Below, piece after piece: positions 43,401 to 51,067 of a DNA stretch of 64,000 bases. The first letter of the stretch is position 1; the number at the start of each line of letters is the position of its first letter. Source of the DNA: Oryzicola mucosus (GTDB lineage: Bacteria; Pseudomonadota; Alphaproteobacteria; Rhizobiales; Rhizobiaceae); assembly GCF_014534685.1 (NCBI RefSeq), contig NZ_JACVVX010000003.1, forward strand, positions 186,001 to 250,000, given 5' to 3'. Position numbers and translations under genes: made by a program. Below the pieces are notes generated by a model. It was given only the letters and a program-made list of their open reading frames with translations, had not been told where the DNA came from and searched no databases.

Positions 43401-43636
43401 TGCGGGGGCTTCCAATGGCAGCAAGCCTGGCTGGCGCGCGACGCGCGCTGCTCACCCTTTGGCCGGTCGCCGACGAGGGAACCGCCGATTTCATGACACG
43501 CTACTATGAACATCTCAAGGCGGGCGCGACCTATGCCGAGGCTTTGCGCATCACGCGAAGAGAAGCGATCGACGGAAAGATCGAAACGGCCAAGGACCCG
43601 CTTGTCTGGGCCGCGTTCGTTCTATTCGAAAACTGA
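40496..43636 (+). CDS. Secreted TPR-CHAT protein (caspase-like protease domain)
   Basis: A 1046-residue protein: signal peptide or anchor (HFLRFFLSILPAVAFFFIAI, cleavage near AFA-QA), helical repeats, a TPR block (about residues 285-410; e.g. GSPRRALDYDLAILEKRR, GDYGEARRYFDQCLSIA), a long helical linker, and a C-terminal CHAT domain (about 660-1046). The caspase-type dyad is present: His893 in HLATHGAYG and Cys956 in LVLSACETGRGD. The ATG at 40496 was chosen because it begins the signal sequence; a TTG six codons earlier is possible. It stands alone, without an obvious partner substrate gene next to it. It may be a periplasmic protease or a scaffold. Confidence 0.85.
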   Translation: MLHFLRFFLSILPAVAFFFIAIPAFAQAPSKAAIAQSDSIAPKMKALSAGGDAAGARRMAEEASAKFKADGEVWLSASYLVSAATYAIQMGDAAGVSADYYPRLQELLALLDAVEETRGSQLVAVLMEAKGKLGETDKQDELAAVYEERAARAHGKNSEEHIEAQIRTAYNQLESGRTGDGFTRLRQALAEAAATKLHALTLRLYTEAVRAFMQNGLNDGAAILFDQALQADAINADVKELADFYLAYAEFRTLVPDPQQHFVPLYSMATNLYDKYYGRESAELIHATDKLASALSGIGQYGTAFDVEKRNYEVALKTLGEDNTVTWRIANNLADMLRGLGSPRRALDYDLAILEKRRNHYGLDHFNTLVSVNNTALNYLDLGDYGEARRYFDQCLSIATQIGDEATIGSMEAWVDYTDLVSGVKPLDSEAIGRMEALITDGNYPAILSMKAAYLLADYDAGKGDAQRQIKHLQQAFSIAADEMSMGHPLAFAGRIAIAKAKAKTDSATAAKEMAGVDRDMLKWVNLQVAVVAGRDVGDAIRAMADGLLYDYALLAESDAAMVPGFIDAARRWPSLATDDADNVLRLQRFIDPADTGTARLLDRVRRLGRIAQETFAADVEQDLAYKYLEESKVLERQLHQQVAGRYQLDRETLMNQPLPTPADLLAGDQALVQYFTTRKWPVDRSGDDPMEDTRLYAIVWRKGEAPTLKMLGDPNRLLKIDGDIAEAMDAPARDEDEETGLGEGGRKAFATLHDRLIAPVEKDLAGAETLFIVPDGPLFALPFSLLQDSSGKLLEERYTLRTLTEPEALYRALDGGKLPIEGRVVLAGGIDYTNGKEAGATPLPGTLREVKEIAGVLAEGQLKIETITGDDVLEPDLRKRLEGASVAHLATHGAYGSPQNGGASNVDTMWQSEIILARSGDTHAMRRDESDGRLYAFELMGWNLAGLDLLVLSACETGRGDEAFIGGVRGLPMAASLAGARRALLTLWPVADEGTADFMTRYYEHLKAGATYAEALRITRREAIDGKIETAKDPLVWAAFVLFEN

Positions 43637-43754
43637 ACATACTGCCCCGCAAGCGGGCAACGTCAGCATTTTGGGCGAGGTTGACGACAATGTGTTCTCG
43701 CTGCGTCGAATGGTCGGTTTCAGTGCTGCGCAGAAATTCGTAGATTGAAAGAAA

Positions 43755-45197
43755 ATGGAGGATTCCTTGCAGCAGACTGTATCCAACGCCGGCATCTCCG
43801 GCCAATTCGTGCGACTCAACCCAATGTCTGGTGAGGTCGCTAGCACCGCGCAGGCGGGAAAGGCTGCCGACGCCATCGCAGCTGCCGACAAGGCTGCGGC
43901 AGCCTTCCCGGCATGGTCGGAAACCGGCCCGGGCGCCCGGCGGCAGCTGTTGATGAAGGCCGCTCAGGCGCTGGCCGCGAAAAAAGACGAACTCATCGCT
44001 GTCATGCAGGCCGAAACCGGTGCGACGGCAAGCTGGGCCGGCTTCAACGTCATGCTTGCAACGGGCATGATCGGCGAAGCTGCGTCGCTGACGACGCAGA
44101 TCAAGGGCGAGGTTATACCATCCGACAAGCCGGGTTGCCATGCGATGTCGGTCCGCGAGCCCGCAGGCGTCTGCGTCGGCATCGCACCGTGGAATGCGCC
44201 GATCATCCTTGGCGTGCGCGCCATTGCCACCGCGCTTGCCTGCGGCAACACCGTTGTGCTCAAGGCCTCGGAAAAATGCCCGGCGTTGCACAGCCTGATC
44301 GTTGAATGCTTCCAGTCGGCTGGTTTCCCCGATGGCGTCGTCAACGTCGTCACCAACGCGCCGGAAGATGCCGCCGAAGTGGTGAACGCGCTGATCGATC
44401 ACGCTGACGTGCGCCGGATCAATTTCACCGGGTCGACAAGCGTTGGCAAGATGGTCGCACGGCGGGCGGCGGAACATCTGAAACCGGTCCTGCTGGAACT
44501 TGGGGGCAAGGCGCCGTTCCTCGTTCTGGACGATGCCAATCTCGATGAAGCCGTGGCCGCCGCCGCTTTCGGGGCCTTCTTCAACCAGGGCCAGATTTGC
44601 ATGTCGACGGAGCGGATCATCGTCGTCGAGGCCATCGCCGATGCTTTCGTGGAAAAATTCCGCGCCAAGGCAGCCACCCTGTTTGCTGGCAACCCCGCGG
44701 AAGGCAAATCGCCGCTCGGTGCTGTGATCGGCACGGAAACCGTGGAAAAGGTGAAAACGCTGGTCAACGATGCCGTCTCCAAGGGGGCAAAGCTGGCCAC
44801 CGGCGGAACCGCCGAGGGCGTTCTGATGTCTGCCACCGTCGTCGATGGCGTGACGAAAGACATGCGCCTTTACAGCGAGGAAAGTTTCGGCCCGGTGGTC
44901 GCGGTGATCCGTGCCCGCGACGAGGATCACGCTATCGAATTGGCCAATGACAGCGAATACGGCCTTTCCGCTTCGGTGTTTACCGGCGATGCGGCGCGCG
45001 GCCTGCGTGTCGCCCGCCGTATCAAATCCGGCATCTGCCATATCAACGGCCCAACCGTTCACGACGAGGCGCAGATGCCGTTTGGGGGCGTCAAGGGCTC
45101 CGGCTACGGCCGGTTCGGTGGCCAGGCCGGCATCGCGGAGTTTACCGAGTTGCGCTGGATCACCATCGAAACGTTGCCGGGGCATTATCCGATCTAA
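43755..45197 (+). CDS. NAD(P)-dependent aldehyde dehydrogenase (vanillin/benzaldehyde-like)
   Basis: A 480-residue aldehyde dehydrogenase. Catalytic Cys282 lies in GQICMSTER and the general base Glu248 in LLELGGKAPF; the spacing of 34 is standard. The cofactor lysine is in VLKASEKCP. QICMSTER is typical of vanillin and salicylaldehyde dehydrogenases. ATG at 43755 lacks a good ribosome site, whereas a TTG at 43767 has GGAGG 5 bases upstream, so the true start may be 12 bases later. It converges on the pyridoxine oxidase gene. It may oxidise succinic semialdehyde, the end product of B6 degradation, but it is not a typical GabD by sequence. Confidence 0.85.
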   Translation: MEDSLQQTVSNAGISGQFVRLNPMSGEVASTAQAGKAADAIAAADKAAAAFPAWSETGPGARRQLLMKAAQALAAKKDELIAVMQAETGATASWAGFNVMLATGMIGEAASLTTQIKGEVIPSDKPGCHAMSVREPAGVCVGIAPWNAPIILGVRAIATALACGNTVVLKASEKCPALHSLIVECFQSAGFPDGVVNVVTNAPEDAAEVVNALIDHADVRRINFTGSTSVGKMVARRAAEHLKPVLLELGGKAPFLVLDDANLDEAVAAAAFGAFFNQGQICMSTERIIVVEAIADAFVEKFRAKAATLFAGNPAEGKSPLGAVIGTETVEKVKTLVNDAVSKGAKLATGGTAEGVLMSATVVDGVTKDMRLYSEESFGPVVAVIRARDEDHAIELANDSEYGLSASVFTGDAARGLRVARRIKSGICHINGPTVHDEAQMPFGGVKGSGYGRFGGQAGIAEFTELRWITIETLPGHYPI

Positions 45198-45232
45198 CCC
45201 GGCGATACCGGCCCGCCCCTTGCGTCGAAGAA

Positions 45233-45264
45233 AATGACCGATCAAACGCCGTCAATCGGTCATT
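45233..45264. terminator. Bidirectional hairpin between convergent genes
   Basis: AATGACCGAT and ATCGGTCATT form a perfect 10-base-pair stem with a 12-base loop between the converging aldehyde dehydrogenase and pyridoxine oxidase genes. An A-run on its left serves as the T-run for leftward transcripts. The rest of the 187-base gap is unremarkable. Confidence 0.55.
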
Positions 45265-45384
45265 CAGATCAAGCTGGCGAGCGAATGCTGAACCGCACGG
45301 TGTGGCGCAGCGCTCGCTAGCTCGCATCGCATCGAGATGGCGTGCCATGTCCAAAGCGTCGTGGTTCGTCTCTTGACGCGGGTA

Positions 45385-46938
45385 TCAACGTCTTGAATTC
45401 ATGGTTCGAGCAAACGTCTCGGCAATCGCCAAAACAGCAGCGTGAATCGGTCCTGCGGTAAGACTGGGCATGACGGAAGCGTCGACGACGAACAGATTGT
45501 CCAGCGCTTTAAGCCGCAGATCAGCATCGATAGGGGCGTCCGCATCCTTGCTCATTCGGCAGGTGCCGGATGGGTGATGATGCGTAATAACAGCCTGCGC
45601 GATGAAGTCGTCGATCTCGGCATTGGTTTTCAAGGGGCCGGGTAGAAGTTCGGCTTCTCGCCACTCTGCCAGTTCTTGGTGATGACCCATGCTGCGCGCG
45701 GCCTCCAGTGCCTGGCGAAACAATTCGCGGTCGTGATCGGTCTGCAGATAGGCAGGATCTATGAGCAATGGATCTCCAAGCTCCGGTCCCGTAATGCGCA
45801 CGCTGCCACGGCTCGTCGGATGGGTGATACCGAACAGCAGCGAATAGGCCGTGCCGGGGGCAGGGGCGTTGAAGCTTTCGGATACGATCGGCGCGACGCC
45901 GCAGCCGACGACGATGTCCGGCCGCCCTGTGCCGGTGAAGTCGCTTGCCCGCATATAGGCCATCGATTCGGAATGCTGGAGGCGCGAGGGAGGCACATGT
46001 TTGCGAGCCGCATAAAGGTTGCCTGCGCCCAGCAGATGGTCCTGAAGGTTGCGGCCGATGTCCGGCATATCGACCAGGCAATTCACGCCGGCCGCATCGA
46101 GGATATCCTGCGGCCCTATGCCTGAGCGCATCAGCAGCGCCGGGCTTTCGAGCGCCCCGGCGCACAGTATAATCTCGTCGGCACAGACCTCGATCGGACC
46201 CTTTCGCCCCTCGACCTCAAGGCTGCGCACCCGATTTCCGTCCAAAGTCAACCGGCGAACCTGGGCTCCCGTGAGAATGGTCAGGTTTTCGCGGGCTCGC
46301 ACGTCAGGCGTGAGCCAGGCATCCGCCGCCGTGACCCGCCGCCCGTTGCGAATGTTCAGGGAGTTCGGGGTAACGCCGATCATCTCGCCGCTGTTGTGGC
46401 CGCGAATGCGAGGCAGACCTAGCGATGCGCCGGCCTCGATGAACGCGCGCGCAACCGCACTTACCTCATCGTCCGGCATATAGACGGGCAACGGCCCATC
46501 CTTGCCGTGTAAGCCGTCGCCGCCGAGCGGGTGGTTCTCGATAGCCTGGAAAATAGGTAAAAGTTCAGCCCAACTCCATCGGGAATCGCCAGTTGCATCG
46601 GCCCATGGCTGAAAATCGGACGGGTGGCCTCGCATGTAACCCATTGCGTGAAGGCAGCTTGAACCGCCAATGACCTTTCCGCGCGCCCAGCGATGAATAC
46701 GACCCGCGGTCCCGGCCTGAGGCTCTGTCTGATAGTCCCAATCGTAGCTGCGGCCTTGAAGTGCCGGCCAGGCAGCGGGAGTCCAGATATCGGGATCTGT
46801 TGGTTCCTCGCCAGCCTCGATCACCAAAACGCGGCGGTCAGGCTCTTCGCTCAGTCGCGCGGCAAGCAACGCGCCAGCCGAGCCGCCGCCGACGATAATG
46901 ATATCGGCATTTGGTTTGCGCTCAACAGTCATCAACAT
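45385..46938 (-). CDS. Pyridoxine 4-oxidase (GMC flavoprotein)
   Basis: A 517-residue GMC oxidoreductase: N-terminal FAD motif IIIVGGGSAGALLAARLSE, GMC signature [19 protein letters not shown], and the C-terminal active-site histidines in ITHHHPSGTCRMS. It closely resembles the M. loti pyridoxine 4-oxidase, which oxidises pyridoxine to pyridoxal with oxygen, the entry step of B6 degradation pathway I. It lies beside the pathway's GntR repressor, in the same direction, and next to the divergent AAMS hydrolase gene, as in M. loti. Start at 46938 or two codons later. Other GMC alcohol oxidases are a remote alternative. Confidence 0.88.
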   Translation of the reverse strand: MLMTVERKPNADIIIVGGGSAGALLAARLSEEPDRRVLVIEAGEEPTDPDIWTPAAWPALQGRSYDWDYQTEPQAGTAGRIHRWARGKVIGGSSCLHAMGYMRGHPSDFQPWADATGDSRWSWAELLPIFQAIENHPLGGDGLHGKDGPLPVYMPDDEVSAVARAFIEAGASLGLPRIRGHNSGEMIGVTPNSLNIRNGRRVTAADAWLTPDVRARENLTILTGAQVRRLTLDGNRVRSLEVEGRKGPIEVCADEIILCAGALESPALLMRSGIGPQDILDAAGVNCLVDMPDIGRNLQDHLLGAGNLYAARKHVPPSRLQHSESMAYMRASDFTGTGRPDIVVGCGVAPIVSESFNAPAPGTAYSLLFGITHPTSRGSVRITGPELGDPLLIDPAYLQTDHDRELFRQALEAARSMGHHQELAEWREAELLPGPLKTNAEIDDFIAQAVITHHHPSGTCRMSKDADAPIDADLRLKALDNLFVVDASVMPSLTAGPIHAAVLAIAETFARTMNSRR

Positions 46939-46978
46939 TCCCTATGGCCAATAGCGGATTCGACCGGTATCTCGGCGC

Positions 46979-47650
46979 TTAAACCGCGCCGTCCATGGAT
47001 AGCTTGGCGGCCGCCTTTGCTTTCAAAAGATGCTTTTTCGAAGCTTTGCGGGCGGCTTTTTCGTCACCAGCGGCGATGGATTCAAATATCTCCCTCATCT
47101 CCGCCAGACTGCTTTGCGCTCGGCCTTCCAGTGACATCGAACGTCCTCGAAAGAAGCTGATCCTGGCCACCAAGCCGCGATGGACTTCTTCGAGGACAGG
47201 ATTGCCGCAATTGGCGAGGATGATCGAATAGAAGTCCGCGGCCGTCATGACCTGCGCAAGGCTGTCATTGCTGGACGCCGCCTCTTCGAATGCGGAGAGA
47301 GATTTTTCCAGCTCAAGCACTTGTTCCGGCCGAATTCTCGACGCACAGCGTCCCGCCGCCTCGACTTCGAGCAGTTCTCGGACCTCGTAGATGGCGGTGG
47401 CCTTTTCCCATGTCAGCGCCGGGATCGAAGGCCCGCGATTGGGCACGATCTCGATCAGGCGCTCGGCCTCGAGACTGCGCAACGCCTCCCTCAGAGAAGG
47501 GCGGCTGATGCCGAGCTGCGTGCACAGCTGACTTTCGATAAGACGGCTGCCCGGCTGGAACAGCCCGGAGAAGATGGCGAGCCGCAGCTTGTCCACTGTC
47601 TCCTGCTGAACCGTTCGTGGCGAAATCCGCAAATTCAGATTTGTGGGCAT
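46979..47650 (-). CDS. GntR/FCD repressor of the vitamin B6 degradation genes
   Basis: A 223-residue FCD-type GntR regulator. The ATG at 47650 (MPTNLNLRISPRTVQQETV) gives the normal length; a longer frame would enter the promoter. The winged helix covers about residues 12-75 (LIESQLCTQLGISRPSLREAL) and the FCD domain about 90-215. In M. loti the GntR gene at this position represses the B6 pathway, and the same role is expected here. A palindromic site lies between this gene and the divergent hydrolase gene. The effector is probably a pathway intermediate. Confidence 0.85.
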   Translation of the reverse strand: MPTNLNLRISPRTVQQETVDKLRLAIFSGLFQPGSRLIESQLCTQLGISRPSLREALRSLEAERLIEIVPNRGPSIPALTWEKATAIYEVRELLEVEAAGRCASRIRPEQVLELEKSLSAFEEAASSNDSLAQVMTAADFYSIILANCGNPVLEEVHRGLVARISFFRGRSMSLEGRAQSSLAEMREIFESIAAGDEKAARKASKKHLLKAKAAAKLSMDGAV

Positions 47651-47728
47651 CCGGTACGTCTCATGGGCTCGGGTCGCTGCTGACGCATCATATGCGACGA
47701 CACTGAAATAGGACAGCAAGAATAACTG

Positions 47729-47767
47729 GATTGTCAATTATCAAGATTGCAAGAATGTCAGACAATC
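47729..47767. promoter_or_regulatory. Candidate operators for the B6 GntR repressor
   Basis: The divergent promoter region contains GATTGTC (47729-47735) and its complement GACAATC (47761-47767), and inside the right part the palindrome TGTC-A-GACA (47756-47764), the form of operator common for FCD regulators. A TTGACG (47772-47777), possibly a -35 box, follows directly. Confidence 0.5.
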
Positions 47768-47833
47768 GGTGTTGACGTCCCCCTTCGTTTTGTGTTCCTC
47801 TTGCGTGAGAGAGGCGGCAGCGAGGATCACAAC

Positions 47834-48664
47834 ATGGCGGCAGACATTCCTTCCGACCACCGGATTTCGCGGCGCATTTCAACGGGTCGCATCGACTTGA
47901 ATGTGCGTGAAACCGGCAGCGGCCCGCTGATGCTGTTTTTCCATGGCATCACAGCCAACTCGGCGGTCTTCACCCCGATGATGGCGAAGCTTTCCAGCCG
48001 CTTTACGACCATTGCAGTAGATCAGCGGGGGCATGGCCTCAGCGACAAGCCTGGAAGCGGCTACGAGGCGAGTGACTACGCCGACGATATCGCAGCGTTG
48101 ATCAGGACTTTGGATCGAGGTCCAGCCATACTTGTTGGCCATTCGCTCGGTTCGAGGAACTCGGTTACAGCAGCGGCTCGGTATCCGGAGCTGGTACGCT
48201 CGGTGGTCGCAATGGACTTCACGCCGTATATCGAGACCGAAGTGTTCGACGCGCTGGAAGCCAGAGTGAATGCGGGAAATCAGCTTTTTCCCGATGTGAA
48301 GGCTGTGGAAACATACCTGGCCGGCCGCTATCCGAACATTCCCGTCGATGCCATCAAGATCAGAGCCGAAAGCGGCTATGAACGGGTCGATGGCGGGTTG
48401 CGTCCACTGGCTTCGCCCGAGGCCATGGCGCAGACGGCCAAGGGCCTTCGTGCCGACCTGACGCCCGCATACCGGGAAGTGACCAGGCCTGTTCTCATCG
48501 TTCGCGGCCAGGAAAGCAAACTGGTCTCCGCGGCGGCACTGGCAAAGACAAGTCAGCTGCGTCCTGACCTGCCGGTCGTCGTCGTTCCGGGCGCCGACCA
48601 CTACGTCAACGAGGTGGCTCCAGAGATCACCCTGAGAGCCATCGTGAATTTCATCGACGCCTGA
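47834..48664 (+). CDS. (E)-2-(acetamidomethylene)succinate hydrolase
   Basis: A 276-residue alpha/beta hydrolase: oxyanion region MLFFHGITANSAVF, nucleophile Ser104 in VGHSLGS, histidine in GADHYVNE. Where most relatives have the acid Asp after beta 7 there is GQESKLVS; the acid is probably Asp128 in VAMDFTP, the unusual position known for the M. loti enzyme. The ATG at 47834 has GAGG 8 bases upstream. The enzyme hydrolyses the ring-opened product to succinic semialdehyde, acetate, ammonia and carbon dioxide, the last step of pathway I. The oxygenase that makes its substrate is encoded next. Confidence 0.92.
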   Translation: MAADIPSDHRISRRISTGRIDLNVRETGSGPLMLFFHGITANSAVFTPMMAKLSSRFTTIAVDQRGHGLSDKPGSGYEASDYADDIAALIRTLDRGPAILVGHSLGSRNSVTAAARYPELVRSVVAMDFTPYIETEVFDALEARVNAGNQLFPDVKAVETYLAGRYPNIPVDAIKIRAESGYERVDGGLRPLASPEAMAQTAKGLRADLTPAYREVTRPVLIVRGQESKLVSAAALAKTSQLRPDLPVVVVPGADHYVNEVAPEITLRAIVNFIDA

Positions 48665-48708
48665 AGGCCCAAAACCGTCATCATTTCGTACGCAGCAGGA
48701 TTCAGAAT

Positions 48709-49848
48709 ATGGCCAACGTAAATGCAACTTCCGGAAAAGCGCGACGCGCCGAGGTCGCTGGCGGCGGATTTGCCGGGCTGACGGCTGCCATCGCGCTCAG
48801 GCAGGCCGGCTGGGATGTCCGGCTGCACGAGAAGGGCCCGGAACTGCGGGCGTTCGGGGCGGGCATTTACCTCTGGTATAATGGGCTGCGCGTGCTCGAA
48901 GGTTTGGGTGCACTCGATGAGGTTCTCGAAGGGTCGCACACGCCGCCGACCTACGAGACCTGGATGCACAACAAATCTGTCTCGAAGGAAACCTTCAACG
49001 GCCTGCCGTGGCGCATCATGACCCGGCGCCATCTGCACAATGCGCTGGTCAATCGCGCCCACGCCGTCGGCGTCGAAATCCGCACCGGTTCCGAGGCGGT
49101 CGCCGCCGAAGCTGATGGCAAACTGACGCTGCAGACCGGCGAGGTTCTTGAAGCTGATCTGATCGTCGGCGCCGATGGCGTCGGCTCCAAGGTCAGGGAT
49201 TCGCTTGGCTTCAAGCAGGATCGCTGGATCTCCACCGATGGCATCATCCGGCTGATCGTGCCGCGCATGAAGAAGGAACTCGGACATGGCGAGTGGGACA
49301 ACACTATCGACATGTGGAACCATTGGCCGCGTGTACAGCGCATCCTCTATTCCCCCTGCAACAAGGACGAACTCTATCTCGGCCTGATGGCGCCGGCTGC
49401 CGATCCGCGCGGCTCGGCAGTTCCGATCGACCTCGAAGTCTGGGTCGAGATGTTCCCTTTTCTGGAGCCGTGCCTGATCGAGGCGGCCAAGCTGAAAACG
49501 GCCCGCTACGACAAATACGAGACGACCAAGCTGGATAGCTGGACCCGCGGCAAGGTCGCGCTGGTCGGCGATGCGGCTCATGCCATGTGCCCCGCTCTCG
49601 CGCAGGGCGCGGGCTGCTCTATGGTCAATGCCTTCAGCCTGTCTCAGGACCTCGCGGAAAACTCATCGGTCGAGGACGCTCTGACCGCCTGGGAGCAGCG
49701 CATCCGTCCCATCACCGATCGCTGCCAGGCCATTTCGGGCGACTACGCCGCCAACCGCTCGCTCTCGAAGGGCAACATGTTCACGCCGGCGGCTCTGGAA
49801 GCAGCTCGCTACGATCCGCTGCGCCGTGTGTTCTCATGGCCGCAGTGA
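48709..49848 (+). CDS. 2-methyl-3-hydroxypyridine-5-carboxylate oxygenase (MHPCO)
   Basis: A 379-residue flavin monooxygenase of the aromatic hydroxylase group. FAD motifs are AEVAGGGFAGLTAAIALRQ at the N-terminus, the DG motif LIVGADGVGSKVRD, and GDAAHAMCPALAQGAG. I recognise it as a close match, over its whole length, to the M. loti MHPCO. It inserts both oxygen atoms and opens the pyridine ring of 2-methyl-3-hydroxypyridine-5-carboxylate, giving 2-(acetamidomethylene)succinate. It follows the hydrolase by 44 bases and is the key committed ring-cleavage enzyme of the cluster. Confidence 0.94.
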   Translation: MANVNATSGKARRAEVAGGGFAGLTAAIALRQAGWDVRLHEKGPELRAFGAGIYLWYNGLRVLEGLGALDEVLEGSHTPPTYETWMHNKSVSKETFNGLPWRIMTRRHLHNALVNRAHAVGVEIRTGSEAVAAEADGKLTLQTGEVLEADLIVGADGVGSKVRDSLGFKQDRWISTDGIIRLIVPRMKKELGHGEWDNTIDMWNHWPRVQRILYSPCNKDELYLGLMAPAADPRGSAVPIDLEVWVEMFPFLEPCLIEAAKLKTARYDKYETTKLDSWTRGKVALVGDAAHAMCPALAQGAGCSMVNAFSLSQDLAENSSVEDALTAWEQRIRPITDRCQAISGDYAANRSLSKGNMFTPAALEAARYDPLRRVFSWPQ

Positions 49849-49915
49849 ATTCCGGCGATCCGGTCAACAACTCAACAAGCGCGCAAGCAAGCCGCGCTCT
49901 CCTTGGGAGATAAGC

Positions 49916-50515
49916 ATGGATTACCAGGCCGAAGTCGAAAAACACTACGAGGTGCGTGGCTGGTATTCCGCCGTCCACGAGATCCGGCATGATGGCGGCA
50001 AACCGGGCGAGATACTCGTCAAGGCGGCCGTGGGTGTGATCATCCGCAATCCCTTTGCCGGGAAGTTCGTGGAGGACTTGTCCGAGCTAACGAAGCCGAG
50101 TGCGTCCATCGGCCATGCCCTCGGCGCGAGGGCAGCCGCCCTTCTCGGCGGCAGACCTGTCGAAAGCTATGGCAAGGGCGGCATCGCCGGAACCTCCGGC
50201 GAACAGGAGCATGTCGTAGCGTGTGTCACGACGGTGTTCGGAGACCCTCTACGAGAGCAGGTGGGTGGTGGTGAAGCCTGGATTTCATCGGCCAGCAAGG
50301 TTGCTTCCGCAGGCACGTCGATCGACATCCCGCTTGCTCACAAGGATGAACTCTACATCCGCTCCCACTACGATGCGGTCACTTTCTGTGTGCCGGATGG
50401 GCCGCGCCCGGACGAACTGCTGATCTGCGTCGGCGTCGCCTCGGGCGGTCGCGTGCACCAGCGCGTTGGCGGCAAGACCGTGGCCGACCTTAAATCGGCC
50501 AGCTTGTTCGAATGA
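49916..50515 (+). CDS. DUF1185 ('amino acid synthesis') family protein
   Basis: A 199-residue soluble protein of the AA_synth/DUF1185 family; the name is historical and no biosynthetic role is established. GGGAG lies 7 bases before the ATG. Recognisable segments are KAAVGVIIRNPFAGKFVEDL, LGARAAALLGGRPVESYGKG and a conserved glycine-rich C-terminus (CVGVASGGRVHQRVGG). It sits directly behind the ring-opening oxygenase, the same position as in M. loti. Relatives often accompany aromatic or heteroaromatic degradation genes. It may bind an intermediate or act on a tautomer, but no activity is proven. Confidence 0.75.
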   Translation: MDYQAEVEKHYEVRGWYSAVHEIRHDGGKPGEILVKAAVGVIIRNPFAGKFVEDLSELTKPSASIGHALGARAAALLGGRPVESYGKGGIAGTSGEQEHVVACVTTVFGDPLREQVGGGEAWISSASKVASAGTSIDIPLAHKDELYIRSHYDAVTFCVPDGPRPDELLICVGVASGGRVHQRVGGKTVADLKSASLFE

Positions 50516-50537
50516 AATTTGTGAAAGGACGCGTTAC

Positions 50538-50996
50538 ATGCCGTTGAACATCAAGGACCTCAAGATTTCCTCTACGGATTTCGAGCCGCTCGGACGGCTG
50601 CGCGACGAACACGCCGGCGACAAGGGCAACGTATTGCCCAAGCTGACGGTCAGCGGCGTTCCCGCGGAAGCGAAAGAACTGGCGGTCATCTGCCACGATC
50701 CCGACGCTCCCCTCGCCAACGGCTTCACGCACTGGACCGTCTATGGCATCGACCCCAAGACAACCGACCTGTCCGACGCGCAGGAAAAATTCCGGGTCGG
50801 TCCCAACGGTGCTGGCGGCATGCAGTATTACGGACCTCAGCCGCCCGCCGGCCATGGCGATCATCACTATTATTTCTGGGTCTATGCGCTCGACACGAAT
50901 GTCGAGGGAACGCCGACGCGCGAGGAATTCCTCGAAAAATATGCCGGCAACATCATCGAGCAAAATCGGATCGTCGGCATCTACGAGAATAAGTGA
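50538..50996 (+). CDS. YbhB/YbcL (PEBP) family protein
   Basis: A 152-residue phosphatidylethanolamine-binding-protein-fold protein of the bacterial YbhB/YbcL type. Fold motifs are VICHDPDAPLANGFTHWTVY (the DPDxP ligand-pocket motif) and YYGPQPPAGHGDHHYYFWVYAL. No signal peptide, so cytoplasmic. AAAGGA lies 10 bases before the ATG. It is located within the B6 operon between the DUF1185 gene and the decarboxylase. The anion-binding pocket could hold a carboxylated pyridine, but nothing in the sequence demonstrates this. Confidence 0.85.
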   Translation: MPLNIKDLKISSTDFEPLGRLRDEHAGDKGNVLPKLTVSGVPAEAKELAVICHDPDAPLANGFTHWTVYGIDPKTTDLSDAQEKFRVGPNGAGGMQYYGPQPPAGHGDHHYYFWVYALDTNVEGTPTREEFLEKYAGNIIEQNRIVGIYENK

Positions 50997-51067
50997 AAGT
51001 CCGGCGTCGGCGGTCGATAACAACAATAAATACGATCGCCTTCGCCGCATAATGGGAGACTTTGAGA

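Noticed and set aside
40496-43636. Part of a CRISPR-linked TPR-CHAT (Craspase) system
   Set aside because: No cas genes or arrays in the window, and the protein has an export signal.
43551-45245. A 564-codon minus-strand frame
   Set aside because: It is antisense to the aldehyde dehydrogenase, whose catalytic residues and spacing are intact on the plus strand.
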